The translations under genes and the position numbers were made by a program. Positions 50,023-59,252 of a stretch of DNA of 64,000 nucleotides are shown one piece after another. The notes beneath the pieces were generated by a model. That model worked only from the letters and a program-made list of their open reading frames with translations. It did not search any database and was not told the DNA's origin. Within the stretch, counting starts at the first letter, position 1; each line of letters begins with the position of its first letter. Origin of the DNA: Betaproteobacteria bacterium (GTDB taxonomy: Bacteria; Pseudomonadota; Gammaproteobacteria; Burkholderiales; Rhodocyclaceae); assembly GCA_016709965.1 (NCBI GenBank), contig JADJLT010000001.1, positions 1,695,001 through 1,759,000 of the forward strand, given 5' to 3'.

Positions 50023-51558
50023 TTACAGAGGAATGTTGCCGTGCTTGCGCCACGGGTTGTCGAGTTTCTTGTCGCGCAGCATGGCCAGCGAACGGGCGAT
50101 GCGCTTGCGGGTTGCATGCGGCATGATGACATCGTCGATGAAGCCACGGGCTCCTGCCACAAACGGATTGGCGAATTTTTCCTTGTACTCGGCTTCGCGC
50201 TCGGCCAACTTGGCCGGATCGTTCTTTTCCTCGCGGAAAATGATTTCAACAGCACCCTTCGGCCCCATGACCGCGATTTCAGCGGATGGCCAGGCAATAT
50301 TGACATCGCCACGCAAGTGCTTGGAGGACATCACATCATAGGCACCACCGTAAGCCTTGCGGGTGATGATCGTAACCTTCGGCACAGTGCATTCGGCGTA
50401 GGCGTAGAGCAGCTTGGCGCCATGTTTGATAATGCCGCCGTACTCCTGAGTCGTGCCCGGCATGAAGCCCGGGACATCAACGAAGGTGACCACCGGAATA
50501 TTGAAGGCATCGCAAAAGCGGACGAAGCGGGCAGCCTTGATCGAGGACTTGATGTCCAGACAGCCGGCCAGAACCAGCGGTTGGTTGGCAATGATACCGA
50601 CCGGATGACCATCCACACGACCAAAACCAATGATGATGTTTTTGGCGTAATCAGGCTGTACTTCGAAGAAGTCATTGTCGTCAACCACTTTGACGATCAG
50701 TTCCTTCATGTCGTACGCCTTGTTGGCGTTGTCCGGCACCAGCGTGTCCAGCGAATAGTCCATACGATCTACTGGATCGTTGGTCGGCGTGACCGGCGGC
50801 TTTTCGCGGTTGTTGGCTGGCAGGAAGTTCATGAAACGGCGCAGCATGGAGAGGGCTTCGACATCGTTTTCGAAGGCCAGATCGGCCACACCTGACTTGC
50901 TGGTATGGGTCACGGCACCGCCGAGTTCTTCGGCCGTCACATCTTCGTGAGTCACGGTTTTGACGACTTCCGGGCCGGTCACGAACATGTAGGACGAGTC
51001 CTTGACCATGAAAATGAAGTCAGTCATCGACGGCGAATAAACGGCACCACCGGCACAGGGTCCCATGATCATGGAAATCTGCGGCACGACGCCAGAGGCC
51101 ATCACGTTACGCTGGAATACGTCGGCGTAGCCGCCCAGAGAGGCGACGCCCTCCTGAATACGGGCACCACCCGAATCGTTCAAGCCGATGACCGGCGCGC
51201 CAACCTTCATGGCATGGTCCATCACCTTGCAGATCTTCTCGGCATGGGTTTCGGACAGCGAGCCACCGAAAACCGTGAAGTCCTGCGAGAAGACAAAAAC
51301 CAGTCGACCGTTGATGGTCCCGTAACCAATGACGACACCGTCACCCGGTATCTTTTCTGCCTGATCCATACCAAAGTCAGTACAACGGTGCTCCTTGAAC
51401 AGATCCCATTCCTCAAAGGAGTCCGGATCGAGCAATAGTTCAAGACGTTCCCGGGCGGTCAATTTGCCCTTTTTGTGCTGGCTGTCGATACGCTTCTGGC
51501 CACCGCCGAGGCGGGCCATTTCACGCTTTTTTTCCAGCTGACGGATGATGTCGTGCAT
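50023..51558 (-). CDS. pccB: propionyl-CoA carboxylase beta subunit (carboxyltransferase)
   Basis: A 511-residue carboxyltransferase of the acyl-CoA carboxylase beta family. Blocks include VIGYGTINGRLVFVFSQDFTVFGGSLSE, the oxyanion-hole segment DSGGARIQEGVASLGGYADVF, and a C-terminal half with GFGRVDGHPVGIIANQPLVLAG and VDVPGFMPGTTQEYGGII. It takes the carboxyl group from biotin of PccA to propionyl-CoA. The gene lies between meaB and pccA. Confidence 0.95.
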   Translation of the reverse strand: MHDIIRQLEKKREMARLGGGQKRIDSQHKKGKLTARERLELLLDPDSFEEWDLFKEHRCTDFGMDQAEKIPGDGVVIGYGTINGRLVFVFSQDFTVFGGSLSETHAEKICKVMDHAMKVGAPVIGLNDSGGARIQEGVASLGGYADVFQRNVMASGVVPQISMIMGPCAGGAVYSPSMTDFIFMVKDSSYMFVTGPEVVKTVTHEDVTAEELGGAVTHTSKSGVADLAFENDVEALSMLRRFMNFLPANNREKPPVTPTNDPVDRMDYSLDTLVPDNANKAYDMKELIVKVVDDNDFFEVQPDYAKNIIIGFGRVDGHPVGIIANQPLVLAGCLDIKSSIKAARFVRFCDAFNIPVVTFVDVPGFMPGTTQEYGGIIKHGAKLLYAYAECTVPKVTIITRKAYGGAYDVMSSKHLRGDVNIAWPSAEIAVMGPKGAVEIIFREEKNDPAKLAEREAEYKEKFANPFVAGARGFIDDVIMPHATRKRIARSLAMLRDKKLDNPWRKHGNIPL

Positions 51559-51592
51559 AAAAACTCCCTAAATGGTTCGGGTAATTTGGAAT

Positions 51593-52603
51593 TCAGTGTT
51601 TCAAATAGTCGAGCAGCGCATAGGCCGCCGCTGCCGGCGTTGTATGGCCCTGCTCGACGGAGCTGGTAAGCGCAGGCAAATTCTCCTGCACCCGCTTGTG
51701 GTGACGAAAGTGCTGGCGCAAGCCGGAGTCAATCAACTGCCACATCCAGCTTAACGCCTGATGCTGGCGCTTGGCGGCAAACTCGCCGGTTGGCTTCAGC
51801 GCAAGCTGATATTTCTCGACCTGTTCCCAGAATTCGACAATGCCTTCCTTGTGCAACGCGCTCAAGGCGATGACCGGCGGCGCCCAGTTCGGCGAAGCGG
51901 GGCGCAGCATATGCAGCGCATTTTTCCATTGTGCGCGGACCACAGCGGTTGCTCGCGGGTCAATATCGGCCTTGTTGATAACCACCAGATCAGCGATCTC
52001 AACGATGCCTTTCTTGATCGCCTGCAGGTCGTCTCCGGCATTCGGCAATTGCAGCAGGCAAAACATGTCGACCATGCCGGCCACCGTGGTTTCCGATTGG
52101 CCGACGCCCACAGTTTCGACAATGATCACGTCGAATCCGGCTGCTTCGCAGAGCAGCATGGCCTCGCGTGTTTTCTCGGCAACGCCACCCAGCGAACCAG
52201 CCGACGGGCTGGGGCGAATGAACGCCTCTTCGCGCTGGCAAAGTAATTCCATGCGCGTCTTGTCACCCAGAATTGAACCACCGGAGACCGAAGACGATGG
52301 ATCAACCGCCAGAACGGCCAGTTTTTTGCCCCGCTCGATCAGCCAGACGCCCAACGCTTCGATGAAGGTGGATTTGCCAGCCCCCGGAACGCCGGAAATG
52401 CCAATGCGCACTGCGTTACCCGTCTTCGGCAACAATGCGGTCAGTACCTGCTGAGCCCTTTGCTGGTGATCAGCGCGGGTCGACTCAATGAGCGTGATCG
52501 CCTTGGCAAGCGAACGCCGCTGACCGGCCAGTACGCCATCGACCAGCGCTTGATCCGCCCCCGAAGAAAGGTGAGCCAGCACAGGAGCTTCGCCCAGATT
52601 CAT
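51593..52603 (-). CDS. meaB: methylmalonyl-CoA mutase-associated GTPase MeaB
   Basis: A 336-residue G3E-family GTPase (ArgK/MeaB). The P-loop GVPGAGKSTFIEALG is near residue 73; base-recognition NKAD near 210; a dimerisation C-terminal extension follows. It protects and reactivates the mutase and gates B12 transfer. It lies seven bases after the mutase gene and before pccB, consistent with co-transcription. Confidence 0.94.
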   Translation of the reverse strand: MNLGEAPVLAHLSSGADQALVDGVLAGQRRSLAKAITLIESTRADHQQRAQQVLTALLPKTGNAVRIGISGVPGAGKSTFIEALGVWLIERGKKLAVLAVDPSSSVSGGSILGDKTRMELLCQREEAFIRPSPSAGSLGGVAEKTREAMLLCEAAGFDVIIVETVGVGQSETTVAGMVDMFCLLQLPNAGDDLQAIKKGIVEIADLVVINKADIDPRATAVVRAQWKNALHMLRPASPNWAPPVIALSALHKEGIVEFWEQVEKYQLALKPTGEFAAKRQHQALSWMWQLIDSGLRQHFRHHKRVQENLPALTSSVEQGHTTPAAAAYALLDYLKH

Positions 52604-52609
52604 CCAGAA

Positions 52610-54760
52610 TTAACCGCGCGCCTTGCGGATCTCTTCCAGCACCCGAACAGCAGAATCCTCGATCCGGGTACCGGGTCCGAATATCGCCTTGGCACCAGCG
52701 TTGTAGAGATAATCGTAGTCCTGAGCCGGGATGACACCGCCGGCAAAAACGATGATGTCGTCAGCACCCTGAGCCTTGAGGGAGTTCACCAATTCGGGGA
52801 GCAGCGTTTTATGTCCGGCCGCCAGTGACGAAACGCCGATGGCATGAACGTCATTCTCGATGGCCTGACGCGCAGCCTCTTCCGGCGTCTGGAACAAGGG
52901 TCCCATGTCAATATCGAACCCTAGGTCAGCAAAGGCAGTGGCCACGACCTTGGCGCCACGATCATGGCCATCCTGACCCAGTTTGGCGATCATGATGCGC
53001 GGGCGACGACCTTCTTCTTCCGCAAACTTGGCGACATCGGCCTTGATGGTTTCCCAGCTTTCCTGACCTTCCACAACACCTCCGTAAACACCCGAAATGG
53101 TCTGGTTATTGGCGCGGAAACGACCAAAGATCTTTTCCAGTGCATCAGATACTTCACCGACCGTGGCGCGCAAACGCATGGCCTTGACGGTCAGGTCGAG
53201 CAGATTCCCTTCGCCGGTTTCGGCGGCCTTGGTCAATGCATCAAGCGCGGCCTGGACCGCCACGGAATCGCGGGTGGCGCGAATCTGCTTGAGACGGGCG
53301 ACCTGGGAGTCACGCACGGCATGGTTGTCGATATCGAGGATGTCTATCGCGTCTTCCTTGGCCAGCTTGTACTTGTTGACGCCAACGATGACGTCCTTGC
53401 CGGAATCGATGCGCGCCTGCTTGTCGGCGGCACAGGTTTCAACCTGCATCTTGGCCCAGCCTGATTCGACGGCCTTGGTCATGCCGCCCATCGCCTCGAT
53501 TTCCTCGATGATGCCCCAAGCCTTGTCGGCCATATCCTGGGTCAGCTTTTCCATCATGTAGGAACCGGCCCACGGATCAACCACGTTGGTGATATGTGTT
53601 TCTTCCTGGATGATCAATTGCGTGTTGCGGGCGATGCGCGATGAGAACTCGGTCGGCAACGCGATGGCTTCGTCGAGTGCATTGGTATGCAGCGATTGGG
53701 TGCCACCGAAGACTGCCGCCATCGCTTCGATGGTGGTGCGTACGACATTGTTGTATGGGTCCTGCTCGGTCAGCGACCAGCCGGAAGTCTGGCTGTGCGT
53801 GCGCAGCATCTTGGACTTCGGGCTCTTGGCGTTGAAGCCTGTCATGATGCGATCCCACAGCAGGCGACCGGCACGCATCTTGGCAATTTCGAGATAGAAA
53901 TTCATGCCCACAGCCCAGAAGAAGGACAGGCGGCCGGCGAAAGTATCGACGTCCATACCGGAAGCGACGCCAGTGCGCACATATTCCATGCCGTCAGCCA
54001 GCGTGAAGGCCAGTTCGATGGCTTGGTTGGCACCGGCTTCCTGAATGTGATATCCGGAAATCGAGATCGAGTTGAACTTCGGCATGTGCTGCGCCGTATA
54101 GCCGAAAATGTCGGCGATGATCTTCATCGACGGCTTGGGCGGATAGATATAGGTATTCCGCACCATGAATTCTTTGAGAATGTCGTTCTGGATGGTGCCG
54201 GACAGCTTTTCCTGCGGCACACCCTGTTCTTCGGCAGCAACGATGTAGCCGGCGAGAATCGGCAGCACGGCGCCATTCATCGTCATCGACACGGAAATCT
54301 TGTCGAGCGGAATGCTGTCGAAAAGGATCTTCATGTCTTCGACTGAATCGATCGCTACGCCGGCCTTGCCTACGTCGCCGGTAACACGTGCGTTGTCGGA
54401 GTCGTAGCCACGGTGAGTAGCCAGGTCGAAAGCGACGGAAACGCCCTGACCACCTGCGGCCAGTGCCTTGCGGTAGAAGGCATTGGAAGCTTCTGCGGTT
54501 GAGAAACCTGCATACTGGCGGATCGTCCACGGCTTGACCGCATACATGGTCGGTTGCGGACCGCGCATATAAGGCGCAAAGCCGGGCAAGGTATCGGCAA
54601 ATTCGAGGCCTTCGACATCAGCCTTGGTGTAAAGCGCCTTGACGGCCAGTCCTTCCGGCGTATTCCAGACCAGATTGGAGATATCACCGCCCGGCGACTG
54701 TTTCGCAGCAGCTTTTTCCCAAGCATCCAGGTTATTGGAATCAAAGAACTTTTCGGACAT
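52610..54760 (-). CDS. scpA: methylmalonyl-CoA mutase, B12-dependent
   Basis: A 716-residue enzyme that isomerises methylmalonyl-CoA to succinyl-CoA. The N-terminal TIM-barrel (1-560) includes YAVKPWTIRQYAGFSTAEASNAFYR and the substrate region FDLATHRGYDSDN. The C-terminal cobalamin domain has the DxHxxG signature DGHDRGAKVV near residue 600. It is a single-chain mutase, length as in bacterial large subunits. No methylmalonyl-CoA epimerase gene is in the window, although the pathway needs one. Divergent from the GntR regulator across 165 bases. Confidence 0.96.
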   Translation of the reverse strand: MSEKFFDSNNLDAWEKAAAKQSPGGDISNLVWNTPEGLAVKALYTKADVEGLEFADTLPGFAPYMRGPQPTMYAVKPWTIRQYAGFSTAEASNAFYRKALAAGGQGVSVAFDLATHRGYDSDNARVTGDVGKAGVAIDSVEDMKILFDSIPLDKISVSMTMNGAVLPILAGYIVAAEEQGVPQEKLSGTIQNDILKEFMVRNTYIYPPKPSMKIIADIFGYTAQHMPKFNSISISGYHIQEAGANQAIELAFTLADGMEYVRTGVASGMDVDTFAGRLSFFWAVGMNFYLEIAKMRAGRLLWDRIMTGFNAKSPKSKMLRTHSQTSGWSLTEQDPYNNVVRTTIEAMAAVFGGTQSLHTNALDEAIALPTEFSSRIARNTQLIIQEETHITNVVDPWAGSYMMEKLTQDMADKAWGIIEEIEAMGGMTKAVESGWAKMQVETCAADKQARIDSGKDVIVGVNKYKLAKEDAIDILDIDNHAVRDSQVARLKQIRATRDSVAVQAALDALTKAAETGEGNLLDLTVKAMRLRATVGEVSDALEKIFGRFRANNQTISGVYGGVVEGQESWETIKADVAKFAEEEGRRPRIMIAKLGQDGHDRGAKVVATAFADLGFDIDMGPLFQTPEEAARQAIENDVHAIGVSSLAAGHKTLLPELVNSLKAQGADDIIVFAGGVIPAQDYDYLYNAGAKAIFGPGTRIEDSAVRVLEEIRKARG

Positions 54761-54833
54761 GACTTACCCTCGCTGATTCGATTTTTTTGAGCTTATGATG
54801 CAGAATTCAAAATTCTACGCTTTTGGGCCCATC

Positions 54834-54862
54834 TTGACATACCTAGGAGCGCATAATACTTT
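54834..54862 (+). promoter_or_regulatory. putative promoter of the GntR regulator gene
   Basis: A consensus TTGACA (54834-54839) with a TA-rich -10 candidate TACTTT (54857-54862) at 17-base spacing, about 65 bases upstream of the regulator ATG. The -10 match is only moderate. A ten-base palindrome lies just downstream. Confidence 0.5.
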
Positions 54863-54865
54863 ATT

Positions 54866-54875
54866 CATAATTATG
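54866..54875. promoter_or_regulatory. palindrome CATAATTATG in the mutase-GntR divergent region
   Basis: Perfect ten-base palindrome between the divergent genes, identical to the one upstream of maeB (20963-20972). It sits right after the putative promoter of the GntR-family gene, which is where an autorepressor would bind. A second short palindrome-like stretch GAATT-CAA-AATTC lies at 54803-54815. Confidence 0.45.
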
Positions 54876-54925
54876 GAGGCAAGTCGGCAATGCACCGTTT
54901 TTCGCTTTCGCATCGCACCTAGAAT

Positions 54926-55594
54926 ATGACTCGTATCGCACCCACTGCACTCTATCAAGAAGTCGCCGAGCGACTGCGCCAACGCATTTTCGCTCACGAA
55001 TTGACACCAGGCACCTGGATCGACGAGCAGAAACTCGCTGAACAGTACGGCATTTCCCGTACGCCATTGCGCGAGGCACTCAAAGTGCTGGCATCCGAAG
55101 GGCTGGTCGATCTCCGGCCACGTCGAGGCTGCTATGTCACGGAAATTTCCCGACAGGATCTGGATGATATCTTCCCGCTGATAGCCATGCTGGAAGGTCG
55201 CTGCGCAGCAGAAGCGGTCAAACGCGCCAAACCAGCGGACATTGCCACCCTGAAGGCCATCCATGAACAACTTGAAGCGGCAGCGCGGGACGGTCGCATT
55301 GACGCTTTTTTCGACTCCAACCAACAGTTCCACAAAAAGATTCAGGAGCTCTCCGGCAACCGATGGCTGCTGTCGGTCATTCAGGATTTGCGCAAGGTAT
55401 TGAAACTGTCGCGCATGCACTCACTCTCGCTGGAAGGGCGTCTGCAACAATCGCTGGATGAACACCGCCTCATTTTGGCAGCACTGGTCGCCGGCGATGC
55501 TGTCAAGGCGGAAAAACTGATGCACGATCACCTGTTATCCGGTCGGGAGGCTCTCGCCAAGATGCAGGACAACGCCCCCAGCAAAGCAGCCTGA
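54926..55594 (+). CDS. GntR-family (FadR/FCD type) transcriptional regulator
   Basis: A 222-residue repressor. The N-terminal winged helix has the GntR signature EQKLAEQYGISRTPLREALKVLASEGLVDLRPRRG (residues about 35-70), and the C-terminal FCD domain carries a metal/ligand-binding site with histidines in QQFHKKIQE and DEHRLILAAL, HDHLL. Divergent orientation from the mutase suggests control of the methylmalonyl-CoA operon, perhaps in response to a short-chain acyl or carboxylate ligand; this is inferred from position. Confidence 0.88.
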   Translation: MTRIAPTALYQEVAERLRQRIFAHELTPGTWIDEQKLAEQYGISRTPLREALKVLASEGLVDLRPRRGCYVTEISRQDLDDIFPLIAMLEGRCAAEAVKRAKPADIATLKAIHEQLEAAARDGRIDAFFDSNQQFHKKIQELSGNRWLLSVIQDLRKVLKLSRMHSLSLEGRLQQSLDEHRLILAALVAGDAVKAEKLMHDHLLSGREALAKMQDNAPSKAA

Positions 55595-55775
55595 TCACCG
55601 CAGCGGTCGCAACGAAAGCAGCAAACCAGAGTAGCTCTCACCTCCTTCGGAGAAACTCGCATCTGGTGCTGACATGATCTTTAAAGCCTGCGCTGCAAGC
55701 TAATATCACCCTCCCAAAACAACATTGTTAAGCCCCACAAGCAAATACTTTCAATGGGCCATTTGAGATAACGCC

Positions 55776-56552
55776 ATGAGTACTATCGATGTTTGTTGCG
55801 ATGGCGAAGTCGCCACGCTCACCCTGAACAATCCGGAAAAACTCAACGCCATCAATCTGGATATGTGGAACCAGATTTTTGAAAATATGGCAAAAATCAG
55901 CGTTGACCGTAGCATTCGCTGCGTCGTCCTGCGCGGCGCCGGCACCGATGCCTTCGCTGCCGGCGGCGATCTGGAAGAATTCGTGACAGCCCGCACGACG
56001 CTCGAACAAGCCCTGCATTACCACGGCCAGGTCGCACTCGCGCTGCAAGCCATCGATCAGTGCCCGCACCCCACCGTGGCCTTGATTCAGGGCGCCTGCA
56101 TTGGCGGCGGACTGGAAATTGCCGGCGTCTGTGACTTCCGGATTTGTGGCGAAAGCGCCCGCTTCGGTGCGCCGATCAATCGTCTGGGATTTTCGATGTA
56201 CCCTGGCGAAATGGAAGGCTTGCTTCGACTCGCGGGCCCGGCAGTCATGAAGGAAATCCTGCTCGAAGGTCGCATTCTGAGCGCGACCGAGGCCTACGCC
56301 AAAGGACTGGTCACTCGCGTCGTTGCCGATGAGCAAACCATCGGCGAAGCCTACGCCACTGCCCGTCGAATCTGCGCCGGCGCGCCGCTGGTTGCCGGCT
56401 GGCACAAACAATGGATCAACCGCCTCCTGGACGGTCGAGCACTGAGCGACGAAGAAAAAGCGGCATCTTTCGCCTTCCTCGAAACAGAGGATTACCAGGA
56501 AGGGCTGGCTGCCTTTCTGGAAAAGCGAAAACCCGTGTTCAAGTCGCGCTAA
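55776..56552 (+). CDS. enoyl-CoA hydratase/isomerase family protein
   Basis: A 258-residue crotonase-fold enzyme. The first oxyanion strip is CVVLRGAGTDAFAAGGDLEEF and the second is ALIQGACIGGGLEIAGVCDFRI. The second catalytic glutamate position reads LGFSMYPGEMEGL. Exact reaction (hydratase, isomerase or decarboxylase) cannot be told. It may serve short-chain acyl-CoA use together with the neighbouring propionyl-CoA genes. A dispersed-motif copy lies near the 5' end. It converges on the TauE gene with an 11-base gap. Confidence 0.88.
   Translation: MSTIDVCCDGEVATLTLNNPEKLNAINLDMWNQIFENMAKISVDRSIRCVVLRGAGTDAFAAGGDLEEFVTARTTLEQALHYHGQVALALQAIDQCPHPTVALIQGACIGGGLEIAGVCDFRICGESARFGAPINRLGFSMYPGEMEGLLRLAGPAVMKEILLEGRILSATEAYAKGLVTRVVADEQTIGEAYATARRICAGAPLVAGWHKQWINRLLDGRALSDEEKAASFAFLETEDYQEGLAAFLEKRKPVFKSR
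55874..55916 (-). repeat. dispersed core/A-tract motif, copy 10 (inside the crotonase-family gene)
   Basis: Minus strand AATGCTACGGTCAACGCTG, then ATTTTTGCC, then ATATTTTCAAAAAT. It is antisense to the gene, which reads through as FENMAKISVDRSIR. One core base differs (TACGG). Confidence 0.7.
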
Positions 56553-56563
56553 ACAAGCCCCTG

Positions 56564-57373
56564 TTAACCACCGTATAGGCTCCACAACATCCTGCTCGAC
56601 AGCACCAGTAACAGGCTGGCAAAAATCCGTTTGAGTACATGCACCGGCAGACGATGGGCGAGACGGGCGCCAAGCGGTGCGGCCAACATGCTGGCCAGCA
56701 GGATGACGCCGAGCGCCGGCAGGTAAATGAAGCCCAGGCTGCCACTCGGCAAGCCGGGATGTGCCCAGCCATTCCAGATATAGCCGATCGTGCCGCCAAT
56801 CGCGATCGGCAAGCCCACCGCAGCTGACGTCCCGATCGCGTGATGTGGCCTGACATTGCACCAGATCAGGTAAGGCACGGTGAGAGCGCCGCCACCCATG
56901 GCTGCCAGACTGGCAACAGCGCCGATGACAGTGCCGGCGATGCCCAGTCCAAGCCGCCCGGGCAGATTTCGGCTCGGCTTGGGACGGAAGTTGGCGATCA
57001 TTTGCGCGGCAACAAAGATCATGAAGGCGACAAAGAAAATTGACAGTGCCCGCGACGAAATGCTCGCCGCCACCAATGCGCCAAGCAGGGTGCCGATCAA
57101 TATGCCCGGCGTCAGATCGCGCATCACCGTCCACAGCACGGCCTGATGCGCGTGATGGGCGCGCAGGCTGGAGATCGACGTGAACAGTATCGTCGCGATC
57201 GAGGTGCCAAGCGCCAGATGCATGACCTCGTTGGCGGGAAAACTCTGCGAGGTAAAGATAACAGTCAGTAATGGGACGACCACTACGCCACCACCGACGC
57301 CAAGCAGGCCGGCAAAAAAACCGGCCGCAGCGCCGGTCAGCAGATATGCCGGGATGACTTCAAAGGAGATCAC
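56564..57373 (-). CDS. TauE/SafE (TSUP) family membrane transporter
   Basis: A 269-residue inner-membrane protein with about eight hydrophobic helices. Glycine-rich strips GLLGVGGGVVVVPLL and MGGGALTVPYLIWCN occupy the two repeated halves as in the TSUP family, which is reported to move organosulfur or small carboxylate anions. It is the last gene of the malonate cluster, 39 bases after mdcH; an anion exporter or importer role for malonate, sulfoacetate or another anion is a guess. Confidence 0.88.
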   Translation of the reverse strand: MISFEVIPAYLLTGAAAGFFAGLLGVGGGVVVVPLLTVIFTSQSFPANEVMHLALGTSIATILFTSISSLRAHHAHQAVLWTVMRDLTPGILIGTLLGALVAASISSRALSIFFVAFMIFVAAQMIANFRPKPSRNLPGRLGLGIAGTVIGAVASLAAMGGGALTVPYLIWCNVRPHHAIGTSAAVGLPIAIGGTIGYIWNGWAHPGLPSGSLGFIYLPALGVILLASMLAAPLGARLAHRLPVHVLKRIFASLLLVLSSRMLWSLYGG

Positions 57374-57412
57374 AGGGATTGGCGAAACGACAGAATGAGT
57401 AGGCGGTGAATT

Positions 57413-58357
57413 CTATCGGTTCCCGGCTTCCAACCAGCGAACGATGCCCTCACAGCTGCGAAAATCATCAGTGGCACGCACCGGAATCTCTGGCGCCAGC
57501 TCGCTGAACAGGCGAGCCAGGGCATTGCCGGGGCCGATTTCGAGCACGGCATCGGGTTGCATTTCCCGCACCGTTTGCAGGCAGGATGCCCAATTGAGTG
57601 GCGTGCTGATCTGGCGGGCCAGTGCGTCGAGCGCTGAGCTGGCCGTACGTGCCGCCGTCGCGTCGATGGCACTGAGGACGGGAAAGCTTAGGCGGCGCTC
57701 TGGCAACACACTAAGCCGTTTCTTGAAGGCGAGTGCCGCCTGACTCAGCAACGGCGTGTGCGAAGGAGTCTGCACCGCCAGATGGACCAGCCGGCTCGCT
57801 CCCGCTGCCTCGAATTGTGCAGCAACGACGGCAATGCCGGTCCGTGGTCCGGCAACGACCAGGTGCCGCGGCGCGTTGCGGATCGCCACGGCCAGCCCGG
57901 CCTGCTCGGCCAGCGTCTCGACCAATGCATCATCCAGTCCAAGCACGGCAAGCATGCCGTGCTCACCAGCTGCCGCAGCATCCATCACTGCCGCCCGTTC
58001 GGCGCACAGGGCGATGCCCTCGACCACCGTAAAGGCACCTGCCGCGCAGCAGGCCGCCATTTCTCCGAGAGAATAGCCGGCGGCGCAAATTGGCCGGGGC
58101 AGGCGATTTTGCAATTCGCCCCAGAGCAGCATTTGCTGGGCAAAGATCAGCGGTTGGGCAATTTTGTTTTTTGCCAGTTTTTCCGGGTTGACCCTGGGGC
58201 CAGCCGTTGTTTCCATGATCGTCAGACTGGGGTCGGCGATGCCGGGCAGCACCCGCAACAATGCCTCACCAAGCTCGCCATGCGCGCCAGCCTGGACTTG
58301 CTGCCAGTGCGCCGGACCTTGCCCGCCCTGGCCGCTGAAAAGAAGGGCAAGGCGCAT
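57413..58357 (-). CDS. mdcH: malonate decarboxylase epsilon subunit (malonyl-CoA:ACP transacylase type)
   Basis: A 314-residue acyltransferase that loads malonyl from malonyl-CoA onto the ACP subunit during activation. LLFSGQGGQGP is the N-terminal loop and GYSLGEMAA contains the catalytic GxSxG serine near residue 95. ATG 58357 is one base after the mdcB stop; earlier codons belong to mdcB. A dispersed-motif copy is read in frame as RVNPEKLAKNK. Confidence 0.93.
   Translation of the reverse strand: MRLALLFSGQGGQGPAHWQQVQAGAHGELGEALLRVLPGIADPSLTIMETTAGPRVNPEKLAKNKIAQPLIFAQQMLLWGELQNRLPRPICAAGYSLGEMAACCAAGAFTVVEGIALCAERAAVMDAAAAGEHGMLAVLGLDDALVETLAEQAGLAVAIRNAPRHLVVAGPRTGIAVVAAQFEAAGASRLVHLAVQTPSHTPLLSQAALAFKKRLSVLPERRLSFPVLSAIDATAARTASSALDALARQISTPLNWASCLQTVREMQPDAVLEIGPGNALARLFSELAPEIPVRATDDFRSCEGIVRWLEAGNR
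58158..58201 (-). repeat. dispersed core/A-tract motif, copy 11 (inside mdcH)
   Basis: Minus strand CCCAGGGTCAACCCGG, then AAAAACTGGC, then AAAAAACAAAATTGCC. The core differs from the consensus (AGGGTCAAC), but both tracts fit. Confidence 0.7.
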
Positions 58358-58358
58358 C

Positions 58359-59252
58359 TCAGGTCCAGTTATCCAGTTCAGCGAGAAAGAGCGTGACGCC
58401 GAGCAGGTCAGCGCTGCCACCGGGACTCAGGCGACGGGCGATGAAATCCCGGTCGATGGCCTTGGCATGGTCGCGCCAATCGGAGGCGAAAACACCACCA
58501 GCGGCCAGGAATTCACTCGCGGCGCGCTGCCCGTAGGCCAGCCCGGACGGGCCACCACGCCACAGCAGGTTGGTGTCGTCCAGTTCGGATATCAGGGAAA
58601 ACAAGGCCTGCGTTGCGGCCAGTTCGCCATCGCCATGCGCAGCCAGAACGCTGCGATAGGCTGGCAAGCCAAGCGCTAGCGCCGCCGGAAAGCCGCTCGC
58701 CGCCTCCTGACGCGCCCCGCCACTGCCATAACGCCGGGCGACAACCAGACCGTGGCTCAGCTGCGAAGCGGCTGGCGGCGAGGACAAACCATGGAGAATC
58801 TCCGCGCCCCAGTTCATCTTCACGGTCTCGCAGCAAGCAGATGCCGAAGGCTGTTCGCCATCGGCAATCAGCTGGCCAGCGGCCGCACAGAGCAGGCCAA
58901 GATTGAAAATCGCGCCGCGATGGGTGTTGACGCCCCCGGTCGCGGCCAACATGGCGCTTTCAGCGGCGATGCCGAGCGCTTGCAAAGGGGCGAAATCGGG
59001 GCCGTGCTGACCGCAAGCAGCGATGGCCGGGAAATAGGCACGCAAGGACTGCAGGCTGCGGACGAAGGTCGTGAAATCCATGTCGCCATGGCTGCCCTGG
59101 CTGCTCGGCGTGACCAGGCCGGGCTTGGGCGCCAATGCCGCTTCGCGGTACAGGCCACGAATGGCCAGCCGACCAATCCGCCGGGCTGCCGCCTTATTGA
59201 TCGACAGCGGTAGCGGCGCTTGGCGACTGACCGTCGTAATGCGCTCAAGCAT
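58359..59252 (-). CDS. mdcB: triphosphoribosyl-dephospho-CoA synthase (malonate type)
   Basis: A 297-residue CitG-family enzyme that makes the precursor of the 2'-(5''-phosphoribosyl)-3'-dephospho-CoA cofactor of the ACP subunit. Family strips include ALAPKPGLVTPSSQGSHGDMD (with the PGLV/D boxes), GGVNTHRGAIFNLGLLCAAAG and ALGLPAYR. ATG 59252 overlaps mdcG; a longer frame to 59489 is antisense-like and unlikely. Confidence 0.9.
   Translation of the reverse strand: MLERITTVSRQAPLPLSINKAAARRIGRLAIRGLYREAALAPKPGLVTPSSQGSHGDMDFTTFVRSLQSLRAYFPAIAACGQHGPDFAPLQALGIAAESAMLAATGGVNTHRGAIFNLGLLCAAAGQLIADGEQPSASACCETVKMNWGAEILHGLSSPPAASQLSHGLVVARRYGSGGARQEAASGFPAALALGLPAYRSVLAAHGDGELAATQALFSLISELDDTNLLWRGGPSGLAYGQRAASEFLAAGGVFASDWRDHAKAIDRDFIARRLSPGGSADLLGVTLFLAELDNWT

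Noticed and set aside
51295..51320. Partial match CAGTCGACCG near AAAAA in pccB
   Set aside because: The tract is on the wrong side relative to the core.
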